Below, piece by piece: positions 28,714 to 38,051 of a stretch of 64,000 nucleotides of DNA (position 1 is its first letter; each line of letters opens with the position of its first letter). A model generated the notes under the pieces. The model did no database searches. It saw only the letters and a list, made by a program, of their open reading frames with translations, and had not been told where the DNA came from. The stretch comes from Bradyrhizobium erythrophlei (lineage in GTDB: Bacteria > Pseudomonadota > Alphaproteobacteria > Rhizobiales > Xanthobacteraceae): positions 2,480,001 through 2,544,000 of the forward strand of contig NZ_LT670849.1 of assembly GCF_900142985.1 (NCBI RefSeq), given 5' to 3'. The translations under genes and the position numbers were made by a program.

Positions 28714-29488
28714 GTGCCGCCTCCCGCGCGCCGTGTTTGCCGAGATAGGCTTCGAGGACAGCCGGGTTGTTGCGGACCTGCTGCGGCGCTCCCTCCACGA
28801 GCACCCTGCCGCGATTCAAGACGAGAATGCGGTCAGAGATGCTCATGACGAGTTTCATGTCGTGTTCGACAAGGACGACCGCGATACCGCTCGCTGCGAT
28901 CTTGCGAATGAGTTGGTCGACCTCTTCGGTTTCGACGGAATTGCACCCTGCCGCCGGCTCGTCGAGCAGCAGCACCTTTGGCTCGGCGGCGAGCGCGCGG
29001 GCGATTTCGAGACGCTTGCAGGCGCCGTAAGACAGCGACCCGGCTGGAACGTCGGCGCTTGCGCGCAATCCGACCTCGTCCAGCAGCGTCAACGACCTCT
29101 CACGGGTATCCGCATTCTGCCGCGTCACCGAGGGCAGTCTGAACAAATCAGCGAGGAGATTGCAGCGCTCGCGCAGATGACGGCCGACCATCACGTTTTC
29201 GGCAGCTGTCATCCGCTGGAATATCTGGAGGTTCTGGAACGTGCGCGAGAGTCCTCGCGCCGCCAACCTGTCCGGCGGCAGACCCGTGACGTCCTGTCCG
29301 TCGAGATCCACCTTACCCTGATCCGTGCGGTAAAGACCGGAGATCACGTTGAAAAGCGTCGTCTTGCCGGCGCCGTTCGGCCCGATGATGGAAAAAACCT
29401 GGCCTTCCCTTACCGAAAATCCGACGTCATCGATGGCTTTGATGCCGCCGAATGAAATGCCGATATGGGCCGCGCTGAGAACCGTCAT
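28706..29488 (-). CDS. livG: Branched-chain amino acid-type ABC transporter ATP-binding protein LivG
   Basis: A 260-residue ATPase: Walker A GPNGAGKTTLFNVISG near residue 37, LSYGACKRLEIARAL as the (LivG-typical) signature region, and LLLLDEPAAG as Walker B followed by CNSVE. Its ATG overlaps the LivM stop by 4 bp. Confidence 0.94.
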   Translation of the reverse strand: MTVLSAAHIGISFGGIKAIDDVGFSVREGQVFSIIGPNGAGKTTLFNVISGLYRTDQGKVDLDGQDVTGLPPDRLAARGLSRTFQNLQIFQRMTAAENVMVGRHLRERCNLLADLFRLPSVTRQNADTRERSLTLLDEVGLRASADVPAGSLSYGACKRLEIARALAAEPKVLLLDEPAAGCNSVETEEVDQLIRKIAASGIAVVLVEHDMKLVMSISDRILVLNRGRVLVEGAPQQVRNNPAVLEAYLGKHGAREAARA

Positions 29489-30429
29489 CCGCCCACTCGC
29501 GCAAATCGCCGGGACAATGTCGGCACGATGCCGTCACGCATGAAGATCATCGTGACGATAATAATCGCGCCGAGCAGCAGATGTTCGTATTCCTGAAACA
29601 TGGTCAGCACTTGCGGCAAAGCAACCAGGACCGCCGCGCCAATGATGCTCCCTGCAACCGAGCCAAGCCCGCCGAGAACGACCATCGTCACGAGCTCGAT
29701 CGAATGCAGGAAACCGGCCTGGTCGGGATTGATGAAGCCGTTCATCATGGCGAGCATGGATCCCGCCAACGATGCATAAACGGCGGCGGTGACAAAGGCC
29801 TGCAGCTTGAATCGCGCAACGTCGACACCGGCCACCCGCGCGGCGATCTCGCTATCGTGTAATGCGCGAAAGGCGCGCCCCGTTGGAGTTTCGGCCAGAT
29901 TGAGCGCGAGCCACGTTCCGGCGACGAGGGCGGCCCCGGTGATCCAGTACCAGGTTTCCGAACCGCTGGCGCGCCAGCCGAACAGCGTCAGCTTCGCAAC
30001 CGACATGCCATCGGGACCGCCGGTCCACTGGCGTTCCGTCGTTATGACAAGGGCGACAAGAACACCGAAGCCAAGGGTGCCAATGGCGAGATAATGTCCT
30101 CGAAGCCGCAGGATCGGCCGACCCACGAGATAGGCAAGCAGCGCGGATATCGCTGCCCCAATTACTACAGCCGCCCAGGACGGTAAGCCGAGGTGCGCCG
30201 GACCGATGGCGACGGCATAAGCGCCGATGCCGAAGAAACCGGCATGGCCGAGGCTGACCTGACCTGCCTGTCCCATCAGGATATTGAGACCGATCGCAGC
30301 GAACGCCGATACCCAAACCAGCGAAGCGACCCGCAAGTAATAGCTCGTCGGAAAGATCAGCGGCAGCAAGGCAATCACAGCGGCCAATATTAGCAGCGAC
30401 CAGTAGCGATGGCGGAACCGGGCCAACAT
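29485..30429 (-). CDS. livM: Branched-chain amino acid-type ABC transporter permease LivM
   Basis: A 314-residue multi-pass membrane protein with the LivM markers GLNILMGQAGQVSLGHAGFFGIGAY near residue 47 and the EAA-like DSEIAARVAGVDVARFKLQAF. It begins 3 bp after the LivH stop and is the second pore subunit. Confidence 0.94.
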   Translation of the reverse strand: MLARFRHRYWSLLILAAVIALLPLIFPTSYYLRVASLVWVSAFAAIGLNILMGQAGQVSLGHAGFFGIGAYAVAIGPAHLGLPSWAAVVIGAAISALLAYLVGRPILRLRGHYLAIGTLGFGVLVALVITTERQWTGGPDGMSVAKLTLFGWRASGSETWYWITGAALVAGTWLALNLAETPTGRAFRALHDSEIAARVAGVDVARFKLQAFVTAAVYASLAGSMLAMMNGFINPDQAGFLHSIELVTMVVLGGLGSVAGSIIGAAVLVALPQVLTMFQEYEHLLLGAIIIVTMIFMRDGIVPTLSRRFARVGG

Positions 30430-30432
30430 CGC

Positions 30433-31305
30433 CTATACCCTCTCGACCGTGCGCCGTCCGAACAGCCCGTGCGGGAGCGCGAACAGCACCACAAGAATGA
30501 CGACGAAGGCAAATCCATCCTTGTAGTTCGAGCTGATATATCCCGCACCGAGAGCTTCGAGCAGGCCGAGCAGCAATCCACCCGCAACCGCGCCGAGCGG
30601 ATTGCCGATTCCTCCCAACATCGCCGCGGCAAATCCTTTCAGCGCCAACAGAGTGCCGACATCGTAGCTGGTCAGCGTGATGGGAGTGACGAGAATGCCC
30701 GCGACGGCGCCGATGGCCGCAGACCCGCCATAGGCAAGCGCCATAACGGTCGTCGTATTGATTCCCACAAGACGGGCCGCCAGCCGGTTGACCGCCGTGG
30801 CACGCATCGCCTTTCCCAAAACCGTCAATTCAAGGAAGACATAGAGCGCTACGACGATGAGCGCCGTCCCGCCAAGTACCCAGAAGCTCTGCCGATGGAG
30901 GGATGCGCCGAAGATATTCACGGGTGAATCGCCGGAAAACGACGGCAGTTTGTGAAACTGCTTGTCGAACAGAACCTGCGCTGCGCCGCGCAGAAAAATC
31001 GAAGCCCCGATGGTGATGATGATGAGCGTAATGGCGGACGCGCCGCGGGCCGGCTGGATCGCAAGCCAATAGAGCATCAGCCCTACCGCAATCGTGACGC
31101 CGACAGCGATCAATGCAGCGACCGGCAGCGAAAATCCTGCGGCGGAGGCAAACACCGTCACCATGCCTCCCAGCATGACGAACTCACCTTGCGCAAAATT
31201 AACAACGTCCGATGCGTTGTAGATCAGCGTGAACCCGAGCGCGACGAGGGCATAGACGGCGCCTACCGTCAGTCCGGAAATCAGAAACTGGATCAATTCG
31301 GACAT
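30433..31305 (-). CDS. livH: Branched-chain amino acid-type ABC transporter permease LivH
   Basis: A 290-residue multi-pass protein with GLTVGAVYALVALGFTLIY at its N-terminus and NFAQGEFVMLGG, both typical of LivH, and the EAA-like AMRATAVNRLAARLVGINT. The start at 31305 (MSELIQFLISG) is preferred to ATG 31365, which overlaps the binding-protein gene. Confidence 0.93.
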   Translation of the reverse strand: MSELIQFLISGLTVGAVYALVALGFTLIYNASDVVNFAQGEFVMLGGMVTVFASAAGFSLPVAALIAVGVTIAVGLMLYWLAIQPARGASAITLIIITIGASIFLRGAAQVLFDKQFHKLPSFSGDSPVNIFGASLHRQSFWVLGGTALIVVALYVFLELTVLGKAMRATAVNRLAARLVGINTTTVMALAYGGSAAIGAVAGILVTPITLTSYDVGTLLALKGFAAAMLGGIGNPLGAVAGGLLLGLLEALGAGYISSNYKDGFAFVVILVVLFALPHGLFGRRTVERV

Positions 31306-31337
31306 GTGGCGGCACGGTCCCTCGCCGTTATCGCGAG

Positions 31338-32504
31338 CTAGCTCCCGGACGGAACCAGGTTCCAATCGCCGCCCTTGATCTCAAGCATGCGGAAGGCCGA
31401 GAGATCGAGTCCCAAATGGTCGGTGGGCGACATGTTGACGATTCCGGTGGTGCCCGCATAACCCGCGGTCTTCTCGATCTCGTCGCGGACTTTCCTGGGA
31501 TCCGTCGAGTTTGCGCGCTTCATCGCCCCGACCAGGATGGAAAGGCCGTCATACGCATAGCCGCCGAAAGTCGAGACTGGCTGCTTTGCGCTGTCCTCGT
31601 AGGCTTTCTTATAGTCGACGACGACCTTCTTCTGCGGATCGTTGTCCGGCAATTTGTCGCCGACAAGCAACGCGGGAGACGGCAAACGCACGCCTTCGGC
31701 GGCAGCACCCGCCAGTTCAATGAAGCTCTTCGAGGCGACGCCATGGCTCTGGTAAAGCGGCGTTGCAGTCATTCCGAGCTGCGCATAGTTGCGCGTGACG
31801 ATCGCCGGCCCCTGGCCGAAGCCTGGATTGACGATGGCCTGAACGGCTGAGACGCCTTTGATCTTGGTGAGTTGCGCCGTCACGTCGCTATCGCGTGGGC
31901 CGTAAGTTTCGTCGGCGACGATCGTAACCCCGTAAGCAGGCGCCACCTTGATGCACTGCGCGCGCATCGATGCGCCGAAACCGTCGGTGCCCGAGATCAA
32001 TGCAATCTTCGTGAACTTGGATGCTTTGAAACTTTCGAAGATCTTTTCGCAAGCCATCTTGTCGGTATGCGGCGTCTTGAACACGTATTTGCGAACGGGG
32101 TCGACGACTTCGATGCCGCCCGCAAGCGAGATGAACGGCACTTGCGCCTCCTCGAAAACTGGGATCATCGCCATGCTCGTGCCGGTCGTCGATCCGCCCA
32201 CGATCGCAAAGACCTTGTCGTCTTCGATCAAGCGGGTTGCAAAGGTCCGCGCCTTGTTGGCGTCGCCGCCGTCGTCGTAAACGACGAGTTCGATCTTCTT
32301 GCCTGCGACACCGCCTGCCGTGTTGATCTTGTCGACATACATCCGCAGCGTCTTGTCTTCCGGTTCGCCGAGGAATGAAGCCGGGCCCGTGATTGACAGC
32401 ACCGACCCGATCTTGACGACATCTTGCGCGAGCACCGGAGCGTTCAGGGACAACCCTAGCGCGCCGACTGCAAACAGAAGCCTGGTCGCGGAATGTCCAC
32501 TCAT
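31338..32504 (-). CDS. Periplasmic binding protein of a branched-chain amino acid/aromatic-type ABC transporter (LivJ-like)
   Basis: A 388-residue binding protein. The signal peptide (RLLFAVGALGLSLNAPVLA) is followed by DVVKIGSVLSITGPASFLGEP, the Peripla_BP_6 start. The start at 32504 has a strong AGGAGGAGG site 6 bp upstream; an in-frame ATG at 32615 does not. It leads the livJHMGF-like operon and is divergent from the phenylacetate operon across a PaaR-like palindrome, so the cargo may be phenylacetate or a related aromatic acid. No specific ligand can be read from the sequence. Confidence 0.93.
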   Translation of the reverse strand: MSGHSATRLLFAVGALGLSLNAPVLAQDVVKIGSVLSITGPASFLGEPEDKTLRMYVDKINTAGGVAGKKIELVVYDDGGDANKARTFATRLIEDDKVFAIVGGSTTGTSMAMIPVFEEAQVPFISLAGGIEVVDPVRKYVFKTPHTDKMACEKIFESFKASKFTKIALISGTDGFGASMRAQCIKVAPAYGVTIVADETYGPRDSDVTAQLTKIKGVSAVQAIVNPGFGQGPAIVTRNYAQLGMTATPLYQSHGVASKSFIELAGAAAEGVRLPSPALLVGDKLPDNDPQKKVVVDYKKAYEDSAKQPVSTFGGYAYDGLSILVGAMKRANSTDPRKVRDEIEKTAGYAGTTGIVNMSPTDHLGLDLSAFRMLEIKGGDWNLVPSGS

Positions 32505-32620
32505 TGTTTCCTCCTCCTGTTTTTGGCTGATTTTTTTCTTGTGAGCGGCTCGATACGATCCGGTCGTCGAATTAAGGCCGTTCGCCCTAACTGAGCCGCT
32601 GCTTTCTCTCTGCAATATAA

Positions 32621-32640
32621 TTGACCGGACGGTTGGTCAA
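32621..32640. promoter_or_regulatory. Candidate PaaR (TetR-type) operator
   Basis: TTGACC (32621-32626) and GGTCAA (32635-32640) make a perfect 6-bp inverted repeat across 8 bp; the core reads ACCGGACGGTTGGT, resembling the ACCGACCGGTCGGT-type sites of TetR-family phenylacetate regulators. A further half-site TTGGTCAA lies about 10 bp to the right. The site is between livJ (start 32504) and paaG (start 32677), so one regulator could repress both operons. Confidence 0.6.
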
Positions 32641-32676
32641 TAGTATTATTGGTCAAAAGCCGCGACGAACCGCAGC

Positions 32677-33510
32677 ATGCCAAACCGGGAGGACGCGTTG
32701 GAGTCAGAGAAAACCCCAGCTTCAGAGAAACTGGTTCTGGTTGAGCTCCGCGAAGGTTATCGCGTCCTCACGCTCAATCGGCCAAACCGGCTGAACTCAT
32801 TCAACGCGAGCATGCACGCAGCTCTCATGTCCGCGCTCGTGGCGGCGGAGGCCGACAAGACCTGCCGGGCACTGATTCTGACCGGCGCAGGCCGCGGATT
32901 TTGCGCCGGGGAGGATTTGTCGGACGAGATCTACACATCCGGCGCCACTCCCGATCTCTCGATCACGCTTGATCGTCTTTACAATCCGCTGGTGCGTAAG
33001 CTCCGGGATTTGCCGATGCCGGTTATTTGTGCCGTCAACGGCACGGCGGCCGGCGCGGGCGCCAACGTTGCATTCGGCTGCGACATCGTGCTCGCAGCTC
33101 GTTCCGCCAAGTTCATTCAGGCATTTGCCAAACTCGGCCTCGTTCCAGACTCCGGGGGCACATGGTTTCTGCCGCGGCTGGCCGGAAGTGCCCGCGCGCG
33201 CGCACTGGCTTTGCTGGCGGAGCCCGTCGCGGCGGAACAAGCGGAAGCCTGGGGGATGATCTGGAGGGTAATCGACGACACCGAACTGATGAACGAGGCG
33301 CACCGTCTGGCGGCGCATTTTTCATCACAGCCCACCGGCGGTCTTGCGCTGATCAAGCAAGCACTCGATGCGTCGCAGACCAACACGCTTGACCAGCAAC
33401 TCGACCTCGAACGCGATCTTCAGGGCCAGGCGGGCCGCACGGCTGATTTCAAGGAAGGTGTGGCGGCCTTCGCCGAGAAAAGGCCGCCACGTTTCGTCGG
33501 GAGACGATGA
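32677..33510 (+). CDS. paaG: 1,2-epoxyphenylacetyl-CoA isomerase
   Basis: A 277-residue crotonase-fold enzyme. It has the oxyanion-hole segments GRGFCAGEDLSD and NGTAAGAGANVAFGCDIVLAA, and the PaaG-typical FAKLGLVPDSGGTWFLPRLAG with its catalytic Asp in LVPD, followed by AEQAEAWGMIWRVIDD, which closely matches PaaG. It converts ring-1,2-epoxyphenylacetyl-CoA to oxepin-CoA. It is first in the operon and overlaps paaI by 4 bp. The N-terminus has about 16 residues more than the usual start, so a later start is possible. Confidence 0.93.
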   Translation: MPNREDALESEKTPASEKLVLVELREGYRVLTLNRPNRLNSFNASMHAALMSALVAAEADKTCRALILTGAGRGFCAGEDLSDEIYTSGATPDLSITLDRLYNPLVRKLRDLPMPVICAVNGTAAGAGANVAFGCDIVLAARSAKFIQAFAKLGLVPDSGGTWFLPRLAGSARARALALLAEPVAAEQAEAWGMIWRVIDDTELMNEAHRLAAHFSSQPTGGLALIKQALDASQTNTLDQQLDLERDLQGQAGRTADFKEGVAAFAEKRPPRFVGRR

Positions 33511-33965
33511 TGGACGTGCGACCACTCAAGGACCTGAACCCGCAGGCGCTCGCTGAGGCCTGCGCGAAGACGATGTGGACGGAAGATCGTGCGAGCCAGG
33601 GGCTCGGAATGGAAATCCAGCTGATAGCCCCGGGTGAGGCCGTCATGTCAATGCTGGTCCGGCCGGACATGACGAACGGCCACGGCATTTGCCATGGCGG
33701 GTTCATTTTCACCCTGGCGGATTCGGCTTTCGCGTTTGCATGCAACACTTACGATCAATCCACCGTCGCTCAACAATGCGCGGTGACGTTTATTGAACCC
33801 GTGCGGCAAGGCGAAGTCCTGACCGCCCATGCCGTCGAGCGAACCCGCGCAGGCCGCGGCGGCATCTACGACGTGACGGTTCGCGACAGCCGAAACAATG
33901 TCGTGGCTGAATTTCGCGGACACTCGCGAACCGTCGCGGGCAATCTGCTCGGCAAGAACGGATAA
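33507..33965 (+). CDS. paaI: Phenylacetyl-CoA pathway hotdog thioesterase
   Basis: A 152-residue hotdog-fold thioesterase. The central GICHGGFIFTLADSAFAFACNT and the AVTFIEPVRQGEVLTAHA strand match PaaI. It hydrolyses aromatic or dead-end CoA thioesters and so frees CoA when the pathway stalls. Its ATG overlaps the paaG stop by 4 bp. Confidence 0.92.
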   Translation: MMDVRPLKDLNPQALAEACAKTMWTEDRASQGLGMEIQLIAPGEAVMSMLVRPDMTNGHGICHGGFIFTLADSAFAFACNTYDQSTVAQQCAVTFIEPVRQGEVLTAHAVERTRAGRGGIYDVTVRDSRNNVVAEFRGHSRTVAGNLLGKNG

Positions 33966-33993
33966 AAAATCGCCAGTTCGGGAGGAAACCCTG

Positions 33994-35322
33994 TTGCAAA
34001 TTCCGATGCGCAAACTTCGGACGCTCGCTCCAGAAAGGGCCGAGCTTGATCCAATCGAGGTCGCCTCGGAAGGCGACATCCGCAGGCTGCAGGCCGAACG
34101 GCTGTCGTGGTCGTTGCGCCACGCTTATGACAATGCGCCTCACTACCGCGCCAAATTCGACAGCGCCGGTGTACGTCCCGACGACTTCAAAACCCTTGAT
34201 GATCTCGCGAAATTTCCTTTCACCACCAAGGCCGACCTGCGGGAGAACTATCCTTTCGGGATGTTTGCCGTACCCCAATCCCAAATCGCACGAATCCATG
34301 CATCGTCCGGCACCACAGGCAAGCCGACCGTCGTCGGCTATACAAAGCGCGATATCGAGACATGGAGCGATGTCGTAGCCCGCTCAATTCGCGCCGCAGG
34401 CGGCCGTGCCGGTATGAAGGTTCATGTCGCGTACGGCTATGGCCTGTTCACCGGCGGGCTCGGCGCGCACTACGGCGCCGAGCGGTTGGGCTGCACCGTC
34501 ATTCCGATCTCCGGCGGAATGACCGAGCGCCAGGTTCAACTCATCACCGATTTCAAACCGGAAATCATCATGGTCACGCCTTCTTATATGCTGGCGATCC
34601 TCGATGAATTCCGCAAACAAGGTATCGACCCGCGCAAGTCGTCGCTGCAGATCGGCATCTTCGGCGCGGAGCCCTGGACCAATGCCATGCGCGAGGAGAT
34701 CGAGGAAGCTTTCGATATCCATGCGGTGGACATCTACGGTCTCTCTGAAGTCATCGGGCCGGGGGTCGCCAACGAATGCGTGGAGACCAAAGATGGTCTT
34801 CATATCTGGGAAGATCACTTCTATCCGGAAGTGATCGATCCGGTTTCCGGAAAGGTGCTCCCCGATGGCGAGAAGGGCGAACTGGTCTTCACGTCGTTGA
34901 CCAAGGAAGCCATGCCGGTCATTCGCTATCGCACCCGAGACCTCACGCGGCTCCTGCCCGGCACGGCACGTTCGATGCGGCGGATGGAAAAGGTCACCGG
35001 CCGCACCGACGACATGATGATCGTACGCGGCGTGAACGTGTTTCCGACTCAGATCGAGGAAAAATTACTGGCGATCCCCGCCCTGTCCGTCCACTACCAG
35101 CTCGTGCTGACACGCGACGGCCGGATGGACAATATGGAAATCCAGGTCGAGGCGCTGCCAGACGCCAGCCATCCGGCACGCGAGGCCGCGACTGCGGAAC
35201 TGACAAAATCCGTCAAGGACACGATCGGAATTTCGGCTGCAGTCACCGTGCTTGATCCCGGAACCATCGAGCGTTCGGTCGGCAAAGCCAAGCGCGTCAT
35301 CGACCGACGACCAAAGGAATAA
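33994..35322 (+). CDS. paaK: Phenylacetate-CoA ligase
   Basis: A 442-residue adenylate-forming enzyme. The ATP loop SSGTTGKPTVVGYT is near residue 105, with YGLSE, IRYRTRDLT, GRTDDMMIVRGVNVFPTQIEE and the C-terminal hinge GKAKRV. It activates phenylacetate to phenylacetyl-CoA. The start is a judgement: a strong GGGAGG site (about 33980-33985) is 8 bp before TTG 33994, and ATG 34006 is 12 bp beyond that; the ATG at 33898 would overlap paaI by 68 bp. It is 28 bp after paaI. Confidence 0.94.
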   Translation: MQIPMRKLRTLAPERAELDPIEVASEGDIRRLQAERLSWSLRHAYDNAPHYRAKFDSAGVRPDDFKTLDDLAKFPFTTKADLRENYPFGMFAVPQSQIARIHASSGTTGKPTVVGYTKRDIETWSDVVARSIRAAGGRAGMKVHVAYGYGLFTGGLGAHYGAERLGCTVIPISGGMTERQVQLITDFKPEIIMVTPSYMLAILDEFRKQGIDPRKSSLQIGIFGAEPWTNAMREEIEEAFDIHAVDIYGLSEVIGPGVANECVETKDGLHIWEDHFYPEVIDPVSGKVLPDGEKGELVFTSLTKEAMPVIRYRTRDLTRLLPGTARSMRRMEKVTGRTDDMMIVRGVNVFPTQIEEKLLAIPALSVHYQLVLTRDGRMDNMEIQVEALPDASHPAREAATAELTKSVKDTIGISAAVTVLDPGTIERSVGKAKRVIDRRPKE

Positions 35323-35330
35323 CCTTCGAT

Positions 35331-35966
35331 ATGGCCCGTACCCGCGCCAGCGATTATGACGAAAAGCGTCAGGCGATCCTCAATCGCTCCGCCGAACTTT
35401 TTTCCGAATACGGCTACGACCGTGCGTCGATGAGCAGGATCGCCGCGGCCTGCGGCGTCTCGAAAGCAAACCTGTATCATTACTACAAGGACAAGGAAGG
35501 CCTGCTGTTCGACGTCATCCGTTTCCATCTCAGGGAATTGCTCGATGTCGTCGAGGAAGCCAATCAGGTGAAGCTTCCGCCGGAAGAGAAATTGCGCGAA
35601 CTCGTCGGCGCGCTCCTCGAATCCTATCGCGATGCGGATTCGCAGCACAATGTGCAGATCAGCAGCATGAGGTTTCTGCCGCCAAAGCGTCAGGCCGAGT
35701 TGAAGGGCATGGAACGCCAGATCGTCGAGACGTTCTCGAACGCAGTTGTTGGCGTTGCCCCGCATCTCAAAGATACGCGGATGCTCAAGCCAGTCACGAT
35801 GTCCCTGTTCGGTATGGTCAACTGGCATTACCTCTGGTTCAAGAGCACCGGATCCGTCACTCGCGCGGACTACGCTGATCTCGTCACAAGACTTGTCGTC
35901 GACGGAACGCGCAACGTCCTTGCGCAAACTCCAAAGATATCGAAGCGCGCCACAGCAGTCGTGTAA
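35331..35966 (+). CDS. paaR: TetR-family regulator of phenylacetate catabolism (PaaR type)
   Basis: A 211-residue TetR-family repressor. The N-terminal HTH is at residues 12-50 (AILNRSAELFSEYGYDRASMSRIAAACGVSKANLYHYY) and the effector domain follows. Its position within the paaGIKZ operon, 8 bp after paaK, matches PaaR, whose ligand is phenylacetyl-CoA, and the palindrome in the livJ-paaG gap is its likely target. It would repress its own operon. Confidence 0.85.
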   Translation: MARTRASDYDEKRQAILNRSAELFSEYGYDRASMSRIAAACGVSKANLYHYYKDKEGLLFDVIRFHLRELLDVVEEANQVKLPPEEKLRELVGALLESYRDADSQHNVQISSMRFLPPKRQAELKGMERQIVETFSNAVVGVAPHLKDTRMLKPVTMSLFGMVNWHYLWFKSTGSVTRADYADLVTRLVVDGTRNVLAQTPKISKRATAVV

Positions 35967-36001
35967 CAGTGCCTCAAGGCACGCAACCCAAAAGTGACGT
36001 C

Positions 36002-38035
36002 ATGAAACTGGACAGCTTCGTTAGCGGGCAATGGATATCTCCGGGCCGAGATTCGATCGAGGTCCGCAGCGCCGTTACCGGCGATGTCGTCGCGCACGCC
36101 ACCAGCGGCGGAATCGACATGCGCGAGACATTGGCCCATGCGCGCAATGTCGGCGGCAAGAATCTACGCCGCATGACCTTCCACCAGCGCGCGGACATGC
36201 TGAAGAAGCTCGCTCAATATCTCACCGAACGAAAAGACCAGCTCTACAAGCTGTCATTCCAGACCGGCGCGACGCGAACCGACAACCTGATCGATGTCGA
36301 CGGTGGAATCGGAACGCTGTTCGTGTATGCCAGCAAAGGCAGACGCGAACTGCCGAATTCGGCCTTCATGCTGGACGGTACAGTTGAATCGCTGGCAAAG
36401 GGCGGCACCTTCGCCGGACAGCACATTTTGACGTCGCTGCAGGGGGTCGCCCTACACATCAATGCGTTCAATTTTCCCTGCTGGGGCATGCTGGAAAAAC
36501 TTGCGCCCGCGCTGCTCGCGGGCGTTCCGGTCGTCACCAAGCCCGCGACTGTCACATCTTATGTCGCGCACGCCCTGGCGCGCATGATCGCGGAATCAAA
36601 CATTCTGCCGGAGGGAGCATTCCAGTTTATTGTTGGCACGACGGACGACCTGTTCGATCATCTCACGTGCCAGGATGTCGTTTCGTTCACGGGCTCGGCC
36701 GCCACTTCCGAGATGCTGCAACGTCATCCTGTCATCGCCAGGGAGGCTGTCCGGTTTGTCGCCGAGCGCGATTCGCTCAATGCCGCCATCCTGGCGCCCG
36801 ATGCGAAGCCGGGAACGCCGGAATTCGATTTGTTCATCAAGGAGGTCGCCAAGGAAATGACGGTGAAGGCGGGCCAGAAATGCACGGCGATTCGCCGCGC
36901 ACTCGCGCCTTCAGCGCACGTCGACACCTTCATAGCGGCATTGCGCGAACGCCTGGCGAAAGTTCAGGTCGGCAATCCCGAACTTGAAACCGTGCGCATG
37001 GGGCCGGTCGTCGGCCTCAAGCAGCGGCGCGACGTTCTCTCCAACGTCGAAAAGCTGAAGACGGAAGCGCAGATTGTCGTGGGCGATCCGGATAATTTCC
37101 AGATCGAGGGTGCGGATAGAGCGCGCGGCGCTTTCCTGCCGCCGTTGCTGCTGCATTGCGCCGATCCGAAGAACGCGAAGGGCGTGCACGAAATCGAGGC
37201 CTTCGGGCCGGTCTGCACGGTGATGGGATACGATGGTTTGGACCAGGCCATCACGCTAGCCAATCGCGGCGGCGGCAGTCTTGTCGCGTCGGTCTACACG
37301 CACGATCCGCGCACCGCGTCTGAAATGGTTTTTGGCATCGGCACATTCCACGGACGCCTTGTTTTTATCGATCGGGACTGCGGCAAGGAGCAGACCGGAC
37401 ACGGCTCGCCAATGCCCCAAATGACACACGGCGGCCCCGGCCGCGCCGGTGGCGGCGAGGAACTCGGCGGCGTGAGAAGTCTCGGTCACTACATGCAGCG
37501 CACGGCACTGCAGGGGTCACCCGCGATGCTCGCCGGCATCACGGGAAGCTGGACCAGGGGCGCGCCTGTCATCGAGAAGGACCGACACCCATTTCGTTAC
37601 CATTTCGAAGACCTCGGCATCGGTCAGACGTTCCTTTCCAAACCGCGCACGGTCACACTCGAGGACATCGAACATTTCGCGCACTTCACCGGCGATACGT
37701 TCTACGCGCATATGGATGAAGAAGCGACGAAAGGTCACCCGTTCTTTCCGGGCCGCGTCGCACACGGCTATCTGCTGCTATCATTCGCCGCCGGCCTCTT
37801 CGTCGATCCCGACCCCGGTCCGGTGCTGGCCAACTACGGGCTCGACAATCTGAGATTTGTGAAGCCGATCCAGCCGGGCGAAGCAATCAAGGTGCGGCTG
37901 ACCGCCAAAGAGAAGTCACCGCGCAACAAGCAGTACGGCGAAGTACGCTGGGATGTCGAGATCACGACCGACAAGGGCGAAACCGCGGCAACCTATGAGC
38001 TGCTCACCATGAACGCTGTCCGGCCCTCGGCGTAA
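36002..38035 (+). CDS. paaZ: Bifunctional oxepin-CoA hydrolase / 3-oxo-5,6-dehydrosuberyl-CoA semialdehyde dehydrogenase
   Basis: A 677-residue fusion. The N-terminal aldehyde dehydrogenase has E255 (AERDSLN) and the nucleophile C294 (GQKCTAI), matching E256 and C295 of E. coli PaaZ; the last 150 residues are a MaoC hydratase with GDTFYAHMDEEATKGHPFFPG and the catalytic segment GRVAHGYL. It opens the oxepin-CoA ring and oxidises the resulting aldehyde. The start at 36002 gives the usual MKLDSFVSGQW; GTG 35969 is an alternative. It is 35 bp from paaR. Confidence 0.95.
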   Translation: MKLDSFVSGQWISPGRDSIEVRSAVTGDVVAHATSGGIDMRETLAHARNVGGKNLRRMTFHQRADMLKKLAQYLTERKDQLYKLSFQTGATRTDNLIDVDGGIGTLFVYASKGRRELPNSAFMLDGTVESLAKGGTFAGQHILTSLQGVALHINAFNFPCWGMLEKLAPALLAGVPVVTKPATVTSYVAHALARMIAESNILPEGAFQFIVGTTDDLFDHLTCQDVVSFTGSAATSEMLQRHPVIAREAVRFVAERDSLNAAILAPDAKPGTPEFDLFIKEVAKEMTVKAGQKCTAIRRALAPSAHVDTFIAALRERLAKVQVGNPELETVRMGPVVGLKQRRDVLSNVEKLKTEAQIVVGDPDNFQIEGADRARGAFLPPLLLHCADPKNAKGVHEIEAFGPVCTVMGYDGLDQAITLANRGGGSLVASVYTHDPRTASEMVFGIGTFHGRLVFIDRDCGKEQTGHGSPMPQMTHGGPGRAGGGEELGGVRSLGHYMQRTALQGSPAMLAGITGSWTRGAPVIEKDRHPFRYHFEDLGIGQTFLSKPRTVTLEDIEHFAHFTGDTFYAHMDEEATKGHPFFPGRVAHGYLLLSFAAGLFVDPDPGPVLANYGLDNLRFVKPIQPGEAIKVRLTAKEKSPRNKQYGEVRWDVEITTDKGETAATYELLTMNAVRPSA

Positions 38036-38051
38036 GTACTTAAAGGAAACG

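Noticed and set aside
28009..28848. A 306-codon plus-strand frame over livF and livG
   Set aside because: Antisense to two well-recognised ATPase genes and without any family motif.
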